Positions 42,181 through 52,922 of a stretch of DNA of 64,000 nt are shown here, one piece after another; the stretch's first letter is position 1; each line of letters begins with the position of its first letter. The translations under genes were made by a program, and so were the position numbers. A model generated the notes under the pieces. That model made no database searches and was not told the DNA's origin. It worked only from the letters and a program-made list of their open reading frames with translations. Source of the stretch: Dactylorhiza incarnata (taxonomy: Eukaryota; Streptophyta; Magnoliopsida; Asparagales; Orchidaceae); the NCBI GenBank assembly GCA_033032865.1, contig JAWHQI010000509.1, positions 372,001-436,000 on the forward strand, given 5' to 3'.

Positions 42181-42447
42181 CCGCGGAATTGGCGGCGTTT
42201 TTAAAAACAAATGTCGCAGAATTAACAGCGTTTTTAAAACAAGCGCCGATGCTTTTTAGCCACGTTTGTTTTATAAAGTGCCACCGACTATGGAGGCTTT
42301 TCTCGGAGGCATTTTTAAGAAACCGCCACTAAATTCTATGTCGGTAATTTTGTGGCAGCGCCGAGAATTAATTTGCGGCGTTTGAGAAACGCCGCGTAAG
42401 GCCTTGAAAATTGTCGTCGAAGCCCTGTTTTGTTGCAGTTACTATAA
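42181..42447 (+). mobile_element. CACTA-like terminal fragment (GGCGTTTTT-rich), left arm
   Basis: Degenerate units such as GGCGGCGTTTTTAAAAAC and GCGGCGTTTGAGAAACGCCG alternate in both orientations, as in subterminal regions of plant CACTA transposons. The inner end (AACTGCAACAAAACAGGGCT on the minus strand) resembles a mutated CACTA terminus. No transposase is present. The class is inferred. Confidence 0.4.
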
Positions 42448-42897
42448 GACGTCAATGTCCTAGATCAGTAATTATGTTCACCTATATTCCTCCTTTTACT
42501 TCTATTTTCATAAAATTTTCTATTGAAAACCTTAATTTCAGCCAATTCACAGCCACTCCATAAGAGACGGAATTTGACATTCAACATAATGGTTGTAGCA
42601 CCACAACAACCAACTATTTAAAACTTAAACAGTTTAACCCCTCACAATCTCAGAACTAGACATCACAGTTTAACCCTTGGCTGTCCCAGTGTCATTTTTC
42701 ATAAAAAAAAAATTAAAGAGCCATTTTACCCCCTGACTTAACAAGAAACAAACTCTTAATTAGAACATGGCAGGTCTAATATTATCATACCGAGCTATAA
42801 ATGAAGACTAGGTCAAGGCCCAAGGTGTAAAGTAATGCATTTGAAAAAGGACTACGACATAATAGAAATGACCCTCTTACAAGAAGATTCAAGTTAC

Positions 42898-44058
42898 CTC
42901 AATTAGTCGTTCATTACAATATAGAAACACCCCACCATTCATTCGGTTATATTCTACCAGGCTCCAGCCAAGTATGAGCTGAATAGGTCTACCCATTATA
43001 TTATCTTTCAATGTAACTGTTCTACTCAGTGACATAACCAAAGGATGCGTATTGACCTGCAAAAAGAAGATTTTCATATAATAACAATCAGAATCATGGC
43101 CAACTATGAAGTGGAGAGAGAAAACTAAAGGTAGAGAATGAAGAAGATTAAAAGATAATTACCAATGAGTCTTGTACAAATATTTTCATCTGAGGATTCA
43201 AGTAAATGACTTCCAAATACGCTTGAAGAGAATAATCCAATGACACATGTATTCAGAAAAGAAGAACTAATAATGAAGTGGAATCCCAGTCGATACTTTA
43301 TTCCAATGAGACCTGTTAGATTAGAAAACCAAAGAGCCAAAAAAGGATAACAAAACAATGAAACGATGCACCTAACTAGACAAAAATATCTAAGGACGCA
43401 TTTCCATTAAGTTTAGAGTATGTCATTTGTCTAATTGAAAGTATTTTCAGAGAAGAAAACACGTTATCAGCAATAAAAATTAAGTAAATAGGACAACAAA
43501 GCTAGAACCATTTGAAACATGTAAATAAGGACCTCGCAGCTTATTGGACCATGGTGTGACCTTGTTCTCCTCGAACGGATAAGTATGTCTCCCTGTCCAT
43601 TATAACTCTTCATCGCCCTTTCCGCCAACACATTCCAAATTATACTCCGAACCCCACTTATCCAAGTTCCAAATGAAGATCTGTGTGCCAGTACCATCTT
43701 TGCCAAATAATCCAAGCTTCTCCCCTATCAAATATTTCATTAAATGGAGAAAATTCTTTGATGGCACTCAGATTGAATTTTGCATACTCTTCAAATTGGA
43801 TGGTCAAATCTAGTTCCATGTAACGACCAATTTTACTAAAAGAAACTATAGGAATCTCTATATTCTGCATTAAATAACAGAAGAAACTAATGGTAAGAAG
43901 GTTACAAATATAAAGAAATAAAGTACAATCGAAAATGCATGGTGCAAGTGCAGTACATCTTTGGTCTCATTATATGACTGTGATAAAAGTGCAACAGATC
44001 TGGATTTGGACGATTGTGTAAGTACAAGAGCGTCCCTCACAAGTTATATAGCTCCAGT
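42898..44058 (-). pseudogene. MORC-family ATPase, four middle exons (left arm, damaged)
   Basis: Minus-strand exons: a 44058-43957, b 43864-43533, c 43246-43163, d 43056-42898. Exon a should encode TGAMKLGRDALVL but reads TGAI then a stop (ATATAA). Exon b (SFSKIGRYMELDLTIQ, LSAIKEFSPFNE, GTGTQIFIWNLDKWGSEY-type) has two 1-base insertions. Exon c (LDYSLQAYLEVIYLNPQMKI) has lost its AG acceptor (AT instead). Exon d is intact and reads VNTHPLVMSLSRTVTLKDNI to CNERLIE. Order and strand agree with the N-terminal exon at 48.2 kb and the C-terminal exons at 36.5 kb, so this arm is in the original position. Confidence 0.85.
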
Positions 44059-44220
44059 CTGCAAAATTTGAATATCCCAAACTTAACTTAGTCAAATAAA
44101 TTATTCCCTGAAGAAAAAAATATACAAAAACAGAACATTAACTGCTGCATACCAAAAAACACCCACAATTTTAAAGTGGAAAAGCTTTTAGTTTGGCAAT
44201 ACTCCAATACTAAAACAGAA

Positions 44221-44239
44221 GTATATATTAGTGCTTGTT
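44221..44239. other. Palindrome centre (19-bp spacer)
   Basis: GTATATATTAGTGCTTGTT separates the arms. It lies in what would be the intron before exon a, exactly where the missing MORC exon with the second ATPase motif is expected. Confidence 0.85.
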
Positions 44240-44400
44240 TTCTGTTTTAGTATTGGAGTATTGCCAAAGCAAAAGCTTTTCCACTTTAAAATTGTGGGTG
44301 TTTTTTGGTATGCAGCAGTTAATGTTTTGTTTTTGTATATTTTATCTTCAGGGAATAATTTATTTGACTAAGTTAAGTTTGGAATATTCAAATTTTGCAG

Positions 44401-45553
44401 ACTGGAGCTATGAAACTTGGGAGGGACGCTCTTGTACTTATACAGTCGCCCAAACCCAGATCTGTTGCAATTTTATCACAGTCATATAATGAGACCAAAG
44501 ATGTACTGCACTTGCACCATGCATTTTCGATTGTACTTTATTTCTTTATATTTGTAACCTTCTTACCGTTAGTTTCTTCTGTTATTTAATGCAGAATATA
44601 GAGATTCTTATAGTTTCTTTTAGTAAAATTGGTCGTTACATGGAACTAGATTTGACCATCCAATCTGAAGAGTATGCAAAATTCAATCTGAGTGCCATCA
44701 AAGAATTTTCTCCATTTAATGAATATTTGATAGGGGAGAAGCTTGGATTATTTGGCAAAGATGGTACTGGCACACAGATCTTCATTTGGAACTTGGATAA
44801 GTGGGGTTCGGAGTATAATTTGGAATGGGTTGGCGGAAAGGGCGATGAGAGTTATAATGGACAGGGAGACATACTTATCCGTTCGAGGAGAACAAGATCA
44901 CGCCATGGTCCAATAAGCTGCGAGGTCCTTATTTACATGTTTCAAATGGTTCTAGCTTTGTTGTCCTATTTACTCAACTTTTATTGCTGATAACGTGTTT
45001 TCTTCTCTGAAAATACTTTCAATTAGACAAATGACATACTCTAAACTTTATGGAAATGCGTCCTTAGATTTTTTTGTCTAGTTAGGTGCATCGTCTCATT
45101 GTTTTGTTATCCTTTTTTGGTTCTTTGGTTTTCTAATCTAACAGGTCTCATTGGAATAAAGTATCAACTGGGATTCCACTTCTTTATTAGTTCTTCTTTT
45201 CTGAGTACAGGTGTCGTTGGATTATTCTCTTCAAGCGTATTTGGAAGTCATTTACTTGAATCCTCAGATGAAAATATTTGTACAAGACGCATTGGTAATC
45301 ATCTTTTAATCTTCTTCATTCACTACCTTTAGTTTTCTCTCCACTTCATAGTTGGTCATGATTCTGATTGTTATTATATGAAAATCTTCGTTTTGCAGGT
45401 CAATACCCATCCTTTGTGTCACTGAGTAGAACAGTTACATTGAAAGATAATATAATGGGTAGACCTATTCAGCTCATACTTGGCTGGAGCCTGGTCGAAT
45501 ATAATCGAATGAATGGTGGGGTGTTTCTATATTGTAATGAACGACTAATTGAG
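44401..45553 (+). pseudogene. MORC-family ATPase, four middle exons (right arm, inverted copy)
   Basis: Exons: a 44401-44502 (TGAMKLGRDALVLIQSPKPR), b 44595-44924 (330 bp open; KIGRYMELDLTIQSEEYAKF, GTGTQIFIWNLDKWGSEYNL, GDILIRSRRTRSR), c 45211-45294 (VSLDYSLQAYLEVIYLNPQM), d 45399-45553. All have AG acceptors and GT donors. Exons a-c are open, but exon d carries a 4-base deletion (CCTTTGTGTCAC) that shifts the frame to a stop. These segments are the end of the GHKL ATPase fold and the start of the S5 domain of plant MORC proteins. The copy has neither an N-terminal exon nor a C-terminal exon on its strand. Confidence 0.87.
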
Positions 45554-46009
45554 GTAACTTGAATCTTCTTGCAAGAGGGTTATTTCTATTATGTGGTAGT
45601 CTTTTTTTCAAATTCATTACTTTACACCTTGGACCTTAACCTAGTCTTCATTTATAGCTCAGTATGATAATCTTAGACTAGCCATGTTCTAATTAAGAGT
45701 TTGTTTCTTGTTAAGTCAGGGGGTAAAATGGCTCTTTAATTATTATTATTTTTATGAAAAATGACATTGAGACAGCCAAGGGTTAAACTGTGATGTCTAG
45801 TTCTGAGATTGTGAGGGGTTAAACTGTTTAAGTTTTAAATAGTTGGTTGTTGTGGTGCTACAACCATTATGTTGAATGTCAAATTCCGTCTCTTATGGAA
45901 TGGCTGTGATTTGGCTGAAATTAAAGTTTTCAATAGAAAATTTTATGAAAATAGAAGTAAAAGGAGGAATATAGGTGAAAATAATTACTGATCTAGGACA
46001 TTTACGTCT

Positions 46010-46271
46010 TATAGTAACTGCAACAAAACAGGGCTTCGACGACAATTTTCAAGGCCTCGGCGTTTCTCAAACGCCGCAAAATAACTCCCGGCGCTGCCGC
46101 AAAATTACCGACATAGAATTTAGTGGTGGTTTCTTTAAAATGCCTCCGAGAAAAGCCTCCATAGTCGGTGGCACTTTATAAAACAAACGTGGCTAAAAAG
46201 CAACGACGCTTGTTTTAAAAACGCTGAAAATTCTGCGGCATTTGTTTTTAAAAACGCCGCCAATTCGGCGG
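46010..46271 (-). mobile_element. CACTA-like terminal fragment, right arm
   Basis: Mirror of 42181-42447: AACTGCAACAAAACAGGGCT followed by CGGCGTTTCTCAAACGCCGC-type repeats. Confidence 0.4.
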
Positions 46272-46893
46272 TGTTAATGGAACCCGGATACCGGTCCAAC
46301 TATGTTCGAGACTAGGGAAGTAGCTTGAGTTACTTCTCTCTTCGTCAGATCCCTAAGTCTAAGTATTTCGAGCTGAGAACTGGCCCTCTCAGAGTGGTAG
46401 GTATTTGCCTAAGAATGGACCCACTGGCCGCAGCGAGGAGGTCCCGCCACTACCCGAAAATCCTACTTGATTTTCCCTCCCAAAAACCAAAGGCTGAGCC
46501 TGTGTCTCAGATAGCACAAGAACGTGAGGAGAGCTCAGGCTCTCTTGGGGGGGGTGGATCCGTGCTGATCTGAGACATAATGAGTCATATTTATAAGCAA
46601 ATTCTTCCAAGGGCAAAAGAGTCCTAATGGCCTGCGGATAGCTTCCTCCGCCTTAACCAAATTACTATATGCAGACCCAAATGGTCTGCGAACAGCTCCT
46701 CGCGTCTTTTCGTTAATACTAATCGCAGCCCCCGCTGGTATGCGGATAGTGAGGGAGGATTGGTGGGGGTTGACCCGAACTCGCATCGCTCCCTCGAGCG
46801 AGTGCAGTTGAAGCGACTAGGTCATATTCTACTCGCCGAGGGCAAGTTCTCCTGAGGCGAGCTCGCTTGAGGCTGAACCTACTCGCCCTGGGC
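46272..46893 (-). repeat. LTR-like sequence, right copy (truncated)
   Basis: Mirror of 41555-42180, starting TGTTAATGGAACCCGG on the plus strand and cut at the palindrome edge. Confidence 0.55.
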
Positions 46894-48216
46894 TCCCATG
46901 GAAATGTCCAATCTACAGATTAAATAACACCATATTAACTAATAACAAATAATGTGTGCTCACGTGGAAAAGAAATCATTGTGTCCTAACAAACCTTATA
47001 ATGGAGCACACAACAAAAATTAAAATTATTGTCATTTATACTAAATTTGGGAATCGTCACCCTTCATCATCACATTCAATGTCTTTATCCAAATTTTTTT
47101 TTTGGCCGTAAACACCGGCCCTTAAGGTAAATTAAAAGTTTTTAATTCATTTTTCAGATTGTTTAGGAAACAAATATCATGATAAATTTTGGGAACCAAA
47201 AAGTCAAGCAGGAAAATAAATAAAGGCAACAAACTTTGACGTTTGATGCTTAAAATAAATAAAAAAAAGTTCCGAATGTCACATGAAAACATTTATTAAC
47301 ACATATAATGAGTGCTTTGAACTTTAAGGTATATAAAATCAGCTAATTTCAGCCTCTATAATGTCATGATGCATCCAGTTTATATCGCATGGAAGACAGG
47401 GTTTCAAGTTTCAATATTACAAGTGCTTCATAAAAGCAGAGCCATTTTCAGCCTCTATAATGTCATAATGCAGCCAGATTAGCCAACATGCATGGAAGAC
47501 TGTATTTCAAACTTAGAAGCAATTTAGTAGATGTAAAATAAGTGTGACACTGGAAAGTGCAAATGGCATTAACAAGATGATCACAATAAAAACATCATTG
47601 ATTCAATGGATTAAGAAATATCAGAATTGGCTAAGAATTGTTGGAGAAGTGCCATGAGAACTTTAACATGGCAGCCTTGATTTCAAATTGAGAATGTGGT
47701 AGCACTGGAAAATGAACTTATTAATAAAATGAAAGGCTCATTTTGGGGAGAGGAAGACATAGTGGTTTTTTAATATTAAATTTGTTTTTAACGGATGTAC
47801 ACCATATGTGGGAACCTCCGGTACAGATAAATGCATATTTTTTAACCACCGCCTCTCATATTAGGTTTTCTATTTAACATGGCTTCTAAAAAATTACATT
47901 CTAAATCATTCCAGGTAAGATTATTAATTCCAAATAAATAAAAATCTGTAATCAGAAAAGAAACAAATTGAAGGAATCATAAAACAACTAATAATAGAGA
48001 GAAATACAATAAGATGACATGTCTTCAGCGAGCAATAGAAAGAGAAGTTTATGTTATTATACAACAACTGTAAGTGGAAAATAATAGAATGGAAATATGC
48101 ACATAATATAGAAATAGTCAAATTATCATATATAACTCCTCAAGGTCAATTACATCTAAAATCTTATAAAACTTGAAATTTATCATGTTGAACCTAGTTT
48201 TTTTTTCATGTTGTAC
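46894..48216. other. No exon found (presumed MORC intron)
   Basis: A+T-rich. It lies between the N-terminal MORC exon and the palindrome. The exon expected here or in the palindrome centre (GHKL motif DxGxG) was searched for by eye on the minus strand and not seen. Confidence 0.45.
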
Positions 48217-48470
48217 CTAGTTGCATGGGCATCTCGTGAATTATCGACGAGTTCAGCTATCGCCCCAAAAATCCAAGTAGAATGAGTTTGACATATTATT
48301 CTAAGATAACTCGGATCTATCTTCACGTGATAGTTATCCCGGAAACTGGATAGCATCACATTAGATTTATCAGAAAGTAAGGCTGCAACCAATTTGAATG
48401 ACTTTATCACAATTCTCACTTCAAAAGAAGATGCTGACCTTGGAATTGCACGAATTGATTTTTGTTTATT
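48217..48470 (-). pseudogene. MORC-family ATPase, N-terminal GHKL exon
   Basis: On the minus strand the exon ends ...GATGCCCATGCAACTAG followed by a GTACAAC donor. It encodes FRDNYHVKIDPSYLR, then QTHSTWIFGAIAELVDNSRD and AHATR. This is the start of the MORC GHKL ATPase, with the motif I Glu and Asn (ELVDN) that bind Mg-ATP. The frame is open up to about 48470. Upstream to 48560 another frame (YQEPLQVEAPCRIN) looks coding, so a frameshift or an unrecognised splice is likely. In plants MORC proteins act in the nucleus in heterochromatin compaction and transposon silencing. The next exon is missing. Confidence 0.85.
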
Positions 48471-48749
48471 CTGCAGGGCGCTTCCACTTGTAGAGGCTCT
48501 TGATAGGAATTATGGGAATATTTAGGATGACTATGAACTGCAGCTGAAAAATGACAACAGTAGACAAAAGAATTAGTAGATTGATGAGGGCACTCTAGTA
48601 TCCAAGAAAAATTAAAGAACTTCTCACATGAGTTTGGAAACTCATGTTTCTCATATAGCAGTATGCACTAAATTTAAATCTTAAACCCCCTCCAAGAAAA
48701 CTATGCATAATCAGACGCCAAAGCAGGATTTTTCATACAAAGGTGAACT

Positions 48750-49190
48750 ATGCAGTGAGTACATTTTTGATCTCCATCTGGTGCGACTATGTACAAGTTG
48801 CAGTAATTAGTGTTCACAATGGCAGCCTGCAAAGCATAACTAATCTTCAAAACTAGAACAGAAAAACAGATAGCATATTAGAGAAACAAAATTTTACAAA
48901 GATGTAACAAGAAAGCAAACAAATTTCACCATCCCCCGCCGCTTTAGATAAGACAAAAAATCTCTCCATTCTTTCTTCTGATGACTATTTTCAGGATCCG
49001 GGAAGAAGCGAAATTGAGGCAAACTCCTTTGGAGACCATAACTCTTTTTATAATTGACAATTGCCCAAGTAGTTGGGCTGTATGAAAAGATGGCAGATCA
49101 GAAAACACAAGTACTTCAAATATTTCATCACCCCATTGAAATAAATATAAGACATCATAAACAATGGCAAAAATAGCGACGCATGACAAA
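48750..49190 (-). pseudogene. Possible 5' exons of the same broken gene
   Basis: Two segments look exonic on the minus strand. The first, about 49100-48930, encodes SLPQFRFFPDPENSHQKKEW and RDFLSYLKRRGM and stops at a possible donor (ATG|GTGAAA). The second, from 48826 after a TTTGCAG acceptor, encodes AAIVNTNYCNLYIVAPDGDQ. They join in frame. The segment before the first needs a frameshift. I cannot assign a domain. They may be the N-terminal part of the MORC protein or a neighbouring gene. Confidence 0.4.
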
Positions 49191-49830
49191 TCTATAGGTG
49201 GGCGCCATCGAGCGGTACTCTAGCCCTAAATATCATGCAAACAATCACAACTAAATGTAATATAACCAACAACGCCCATAAAATGCGAGAGAAATGCGAG
49301 AGAACTGCGAGCACACACAATACTATGACATAAACCTTAAGCTTAATGAGTATGCACAAGCAAATGATTCATTCATTTAACTACTTCCGACGTACAACTA
49401 ATTAAAAAAATATGAATATCAAAATTTTCGCGCTTTCAATCTCAATTAAGCACAAACGTCAAAAATTAGTAATTAGTCGACTATTGTAAAATAAATTGAG
49501 AGTGCATCAGGAATCTAAGCACAAGACAAATAAGAGATACATGTTTTTGGAAAGTGAAATCATCAATTTAATTCGAGCAAAATAATTCGAGCAATATAGA
49601 TACTCGTACAATGTGAAGAAATGAAGAAGCTCCGATGGTGGCGGTGGATGTCCGGGAGTGAAGATACTGCTGTGTTGGGAATGTCAGAGGGGAATGGCGG
49701 TTGTTTGGTGGATGGGATGGGGGTGTTACGTTTAGGTCCCTTTAAGGTCGTATTGGAATGGAGGAGGTCAGGTATGGCTTGGGGTGGGCTGGAATGGGCT
49801 GGGAGGGTAGCGAAATGTAGCGGGGATGTG
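49191..49830. other. No gene recognised
   Basis: A+T-rich to 49620, then G-rich on the plus strand. Frames on the plus strand are Gly/Trp-rich complements of the Ser/Pro-rich minus frame. Confidence 0.45.
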
Positions 49831-50286
49831 CTAAGAAGAAGCGATTTGCAGCTGAGAGGTACTGGAGAGGTGGAAGGAAGCTGCGAGTAGATGTGAAAAG
49901 GTGGAGTCTGGTCGGCCTTTTAATCGGCTGGGGAGTTGGGGAGGGACACGAGGAAGGTTGGTCGGGGCTTCAACAACGGAAGACGACGTCTTGGAGGGTG
50001 CTGGAAGAGGGTTGGAGGAGAAAGAGAGGCGGTAGCTGGGTGTGGTGGGGTCGCTGGAGGTGCTGGAGGCTAGGAATAACGGCGACGACGACGGTGTTGG
50101 AGGCAAGGGGAGGCGGCTGCAGTTGTGCTGGTGGTAAGGGGAGGTGGTGGCGGGCTCGGAACGGCAGGAAAATGGTCGAGGAAGACTCGTCGGCGGCTGG
50201 AGCGGCGGTGGAAGGAGGCGAACTGGGGAGTCAGCACCCCGAAGGTGGTAGAAGCTCCCGGCGTCGAACACCAGGAGGGGAGGCAT
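49831..50286 (-). CDS. Ser/Pro-rich hypothetical ORF
   Basis: This is a minus-strand frame of 151 codons from the ATG at 50286 (MPPLLVFDAGSFYHLRGADS), very rich in Ser, Pro and Leu, with no recognisable domain. Its location upstream of the MORC fragments and the sharp G+C rise fit a first exon or 5' UTR region, but the stop at 49831 has no donor nearby and the composition alone could keep the frame open. Low confidence. Confidence 0.25.
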   Translation of the reverse strand: MPPLLVFDAGSFYHLRGADSPVRLLPPPLQPPTSLPRPFSCRSEPATTSPYHQHNCSRLPLPPTPSSSPLFLASSTSSDPTTPSYRLSFSSNPLPAPSKTSSSVVEAPTNLPRVPPQLPSRLKGRPDSTFSHLLAASFHLSSTSQLQIASS

Positions 50287-50624
50287 TGACACCTTCGTAG
50301 ATCAAAACCTAAAATTTTGATGCCACCAATGAACCAACTGCTGCTAAAGGGGTAATTAGGTTAAATATATCAAATGGTCACGATCGCTCGATGAATAATT
50401 TAACCTAACTCCAAAACACAAGTCCAATAAATAAAAAAACATAAAAATATGAAAAATTCTACCATTTCATGAAACAACCAACCACTGACCATTAGACAAA
50501 TGTCAATCACTTACCTCACTAACCTGTGGCGGATTTTGGATCGCAGGATTTTCCTACGTGGTGACTCTTCATTATCTCTCCATGCATTTTCTGTTGCAGA
50601 CTAGTTAACAAAGATGATTTCACC

Positions 50625-50810
50625 TCCAAAAATGTGCACCTTGTATATCTAAGTCGTAACTCTATCTCATGGAGTTCGATGGAGCACATTGTAGCTCGCT
50701 CATCTACTTAGGCCGAATATTGATTCATAGCTACTTTTGTTGCAGAGATTCTTTGGCTCTAGCATTTGCTCGATGAACTTGGCGACATCTCCCACAACAA
50801 CCAATAATAC
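50625..50810 (+). pseudogene. Copia RNase H relic
   Basis: It reads LVYLSRNSISWSSMEHIVAR, SST then a stop, AEY then a stop, FIATFVAEILWL and HLLDELG in one frame. This is the copia RNase H pattern around the SSTEAEY motif, with three stops. It is isolated from any other copia sequence. Confidence 0.75.
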
Positions 50811-50896
50811 ATTATGACATTGTTGGTGCACTTAATTTAAGGAATTGATATTCACAGACAATAAATAGTTATTCATACCCCCACAATGGGTGTTAT

Positions 50897-51270
50897 TGTT
50901 AGATTCTAGGGTTGAAGAGGAGGAGGGAAAGAGAAAGAAGGGGGAAGAAGAAGAAGAAGAGATATGAATCAAGCCCCTAGGACTCCTTCAGAATTAGATC
51001 TTACTCCAGATAATTCAATTAAGAAACGAGCTTATGCTTATATAGTGTCAAGTTACAACATATGCGAGGGAAAACGATAAATAACCAACAGTCTGAGATA
51101 CATGTGTGATAACAAATTATAATGATGACGGGTGTGATATGCCCGTTCTCACTATTGGAGAAAGTATGTCATCAAATTGGGTTTCGTGGCAGCGCCGCCT
51201 TGGTCCTGATGTCGACATATGCATTGCGTCCTTATATCCTCATCCCATACCCTCTTCTGTCTTCGTAACA
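50897..51270 (-). repeat. 3' LTR of the gypsy fragment (374 bp)
   Basis: On the plus strand TGTTAGATTC to CTTCGTAACA. The minus-strand TATA box (ACTATATAAGC) lies near 51040. Confidence 0.7.
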
Positions 51271-51301
51271 ATGTCGCCCTCTTGAAAATTTGTCTTGTTC
51301 T

Positions 51302-52060
51302 CTAGACAGAAGCAACTTCCTGAACGCACGGCAACTGGGATGGTGGAGGGGCAACCGGGTGGTTCGGCGCGATGACATCCCGCAAGTGGGCAGCAAAGTT
51401 CACAGTCACTAGCTGCGGAGGAGGATGGAGGGCCACCGCCGTACGGGGAAATGACAACTTATCTGTAAAGAGGAAAGAGACTCCCACCAGAGGAAAATGC
51501 ATCGCCATGCGATCCCAGTTGATATAGACGTCACCAAGGGTATGAAGCCACGCGATGCCGAGAACGACGTCAAGGCCATCGAGTATAAATGAACAGAAAT
51601 CTACACGGGGAGAGCAGATGCCCACAATCATGTGTAGGTCCGGAAAGAGTCCCCCACTGGTAGTGTGGCAGTCGTCGCCCAAGCAAACCGCGAAAGGAGC
51701 AAGTGAAGGTCGAATGTTGAACAGTGTCACTAAACACAGGGGGATGAAGTTGTGCCTGACATCACTATCAACCAGCATAGACATGGGAGTGCCATACATG
51801 GACCCAGAGAACGTCATAGTGAGGGGGACAGAGCGCTCGCCAGACACCGAGTATAGAAGTTCAAAACGATGAATCCACGTGTGGGGTCCCATGACGGCGG
51901 GTGAGTCATCGCCCTCTAGGGCTTTGAAATCCCCCAGGGTGATCTCGAGGTCTTCCTCGCCAATGGTAATGCAAAGCACTTTCAGAGGACATTCATAAAT
52001 CAAGGAGTACGGTTGTTTACAACGAAAATAGAGACCCTTAGTACAAAGATCATGCTACAC
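51302..52060 (-). pseudogene. gypsy gag C-terminus and protease, catalytic motif changed
   Basis: The 233-codon frame (52003-51302) covers TIGEEDLEITLGDFKALEGD, PLTMTFSGSMYGTPMSMLVD and LDGLDVVLGIAWLHTLGDV. The retropepsin loop, normally D-S/T-G-A-T-H-N-F, reads VDSDVRHNFI, so the Gly after Asp-Ser is Asp and the Thr is Arg. The enzyme should be inactive even though the frame is open. Upstream, the knuckle has lost its first Cys (GLYFRC). Confidence 0.85.
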
Positions 52061-52922
52061 TTGGTTAGTCATCCGGGGGCCGGGGGCCGAGATGTGGGGG
52101 AGTCGCGGTATGCACTTGGGTGGCGGTCAAAAGGGTGGAGTATTTTCATTGAAAAAATTAGTTGTATTTCATTCAAAGGAAGTTTTTAATTTATACAAGT
52201 TCATATTATTGATATTAACAAATGAGTAATCGAAGAGAGAGAATTACATTTAGGGCATTACATAAGATCTCATGTATCATCTGCTCTGCAGGATTAGCAA
52301 AACCCCTTCCATGGACTCGATTTCATCATGAGAAAGACAATATTGGATTTTGTTGTAGGAGCTCCATATTTGAATAACAAATTAAAGTAAATAAATTAAA
52401 AAATAAAATCTCCTTAAAAAATACTCTGTTTCCAAAATAGTAGACAAATGTATCATCAATATGGTGCATATATGTGTTGCCGAGGTGTAAAGAAAAATTG
52501 AGTAGAAATTTCTCCCTATTCTATCAGGTAGTTTTTAGCATAATTATTAATCAACAAAAATACTACAAGAACTAGAACCGTACGTACATTTCCATTGGAA
52601 GATAATCGTTGCATCTGGTGAGTACACGAATTTCAGACTCTGCTAGCGACTGCTTCACGTATTCTTCAACCTCGATCCATTGTTGTTTCCTTAGGAAGAA
52701 GACAGCTAGCGACTGCTTCAGGTTTTGGCATGCGATGCTATTCTTCAACCTCTACAGCCCAATAAAACTCTCAGGCGTGAGGTGATGCGGAAAAGATCGA
52801 GCTCCATCCGAAAAAAACGCCAGCTAAACCGACGATCTCTTTTTATTCCTATTTATTTGTGTTTATTAAAGCCAAGGGCAAACAACCTTATTTTTTAATA
52901 AAGCAAATTAAAAAAAAATCTC
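52061..52922. other. No gene; small direct repeat
   Basis: CTAGCGACTGCTTCA occurs at about 52642 and 52707, each near TATTCTTCAACCTC. The rest is A+T-rich without motif. Confidence 0.5.

Larger units (their letters stand above)
41555..44220 (+). repeat. Large palindrome, left arm (2666 bp)
   Basis: It is the inverted copy of 44240-46893 with a few percent divergence and small indels. From outside to centre it holds an LTR-like block, GCGGCG-rich subterminal-type repeats, and four MORC exons on the minus strand with their introns. The outer limit is GCCCAGGGCGAG, matching the right end at 46893. Confidence 0.93.
44240..46893 (+). repeat. Large palindrome, right arm (2654 bp)
   Basis: It is the inverted copy of 41555-44220, ending at CTCGCCCTGGGC. 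The outer LTR-like block is cut off here, while on the left it continues past the arm limit, so the right arm is the inserted copy. Confidence 0.93.
50897..52060 (-). mobile_element. Ty3/gypsy fragment: gag end, protease, 3' LTR (minus strand)
   Basis: Read on the minus strand: zinc-knuckle remnant (FRCKQPYSLIYECPLK) and protease at 52060-51302, then a purine-rich tract (TTTTCAAGAGGGCGACA) and an LTR at 51270-50897. RT, RNase H and integrase have been deleted and the 5' part is absent. Confidence 0.8.

Noticed and set aside
41555..46893. Palindrome as an assembly artefact
   Set aside because: The arms differ by several percent, with separate indels and different lesions in the exons, which an artefactual mirror copy would not show.
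49893..50300. Gly/Trp-rich plus-strand frame
   Set aside because: It is the complement of the Ser/Pro-rich minus frame; neither has a domain, and codon composition explains the openness.
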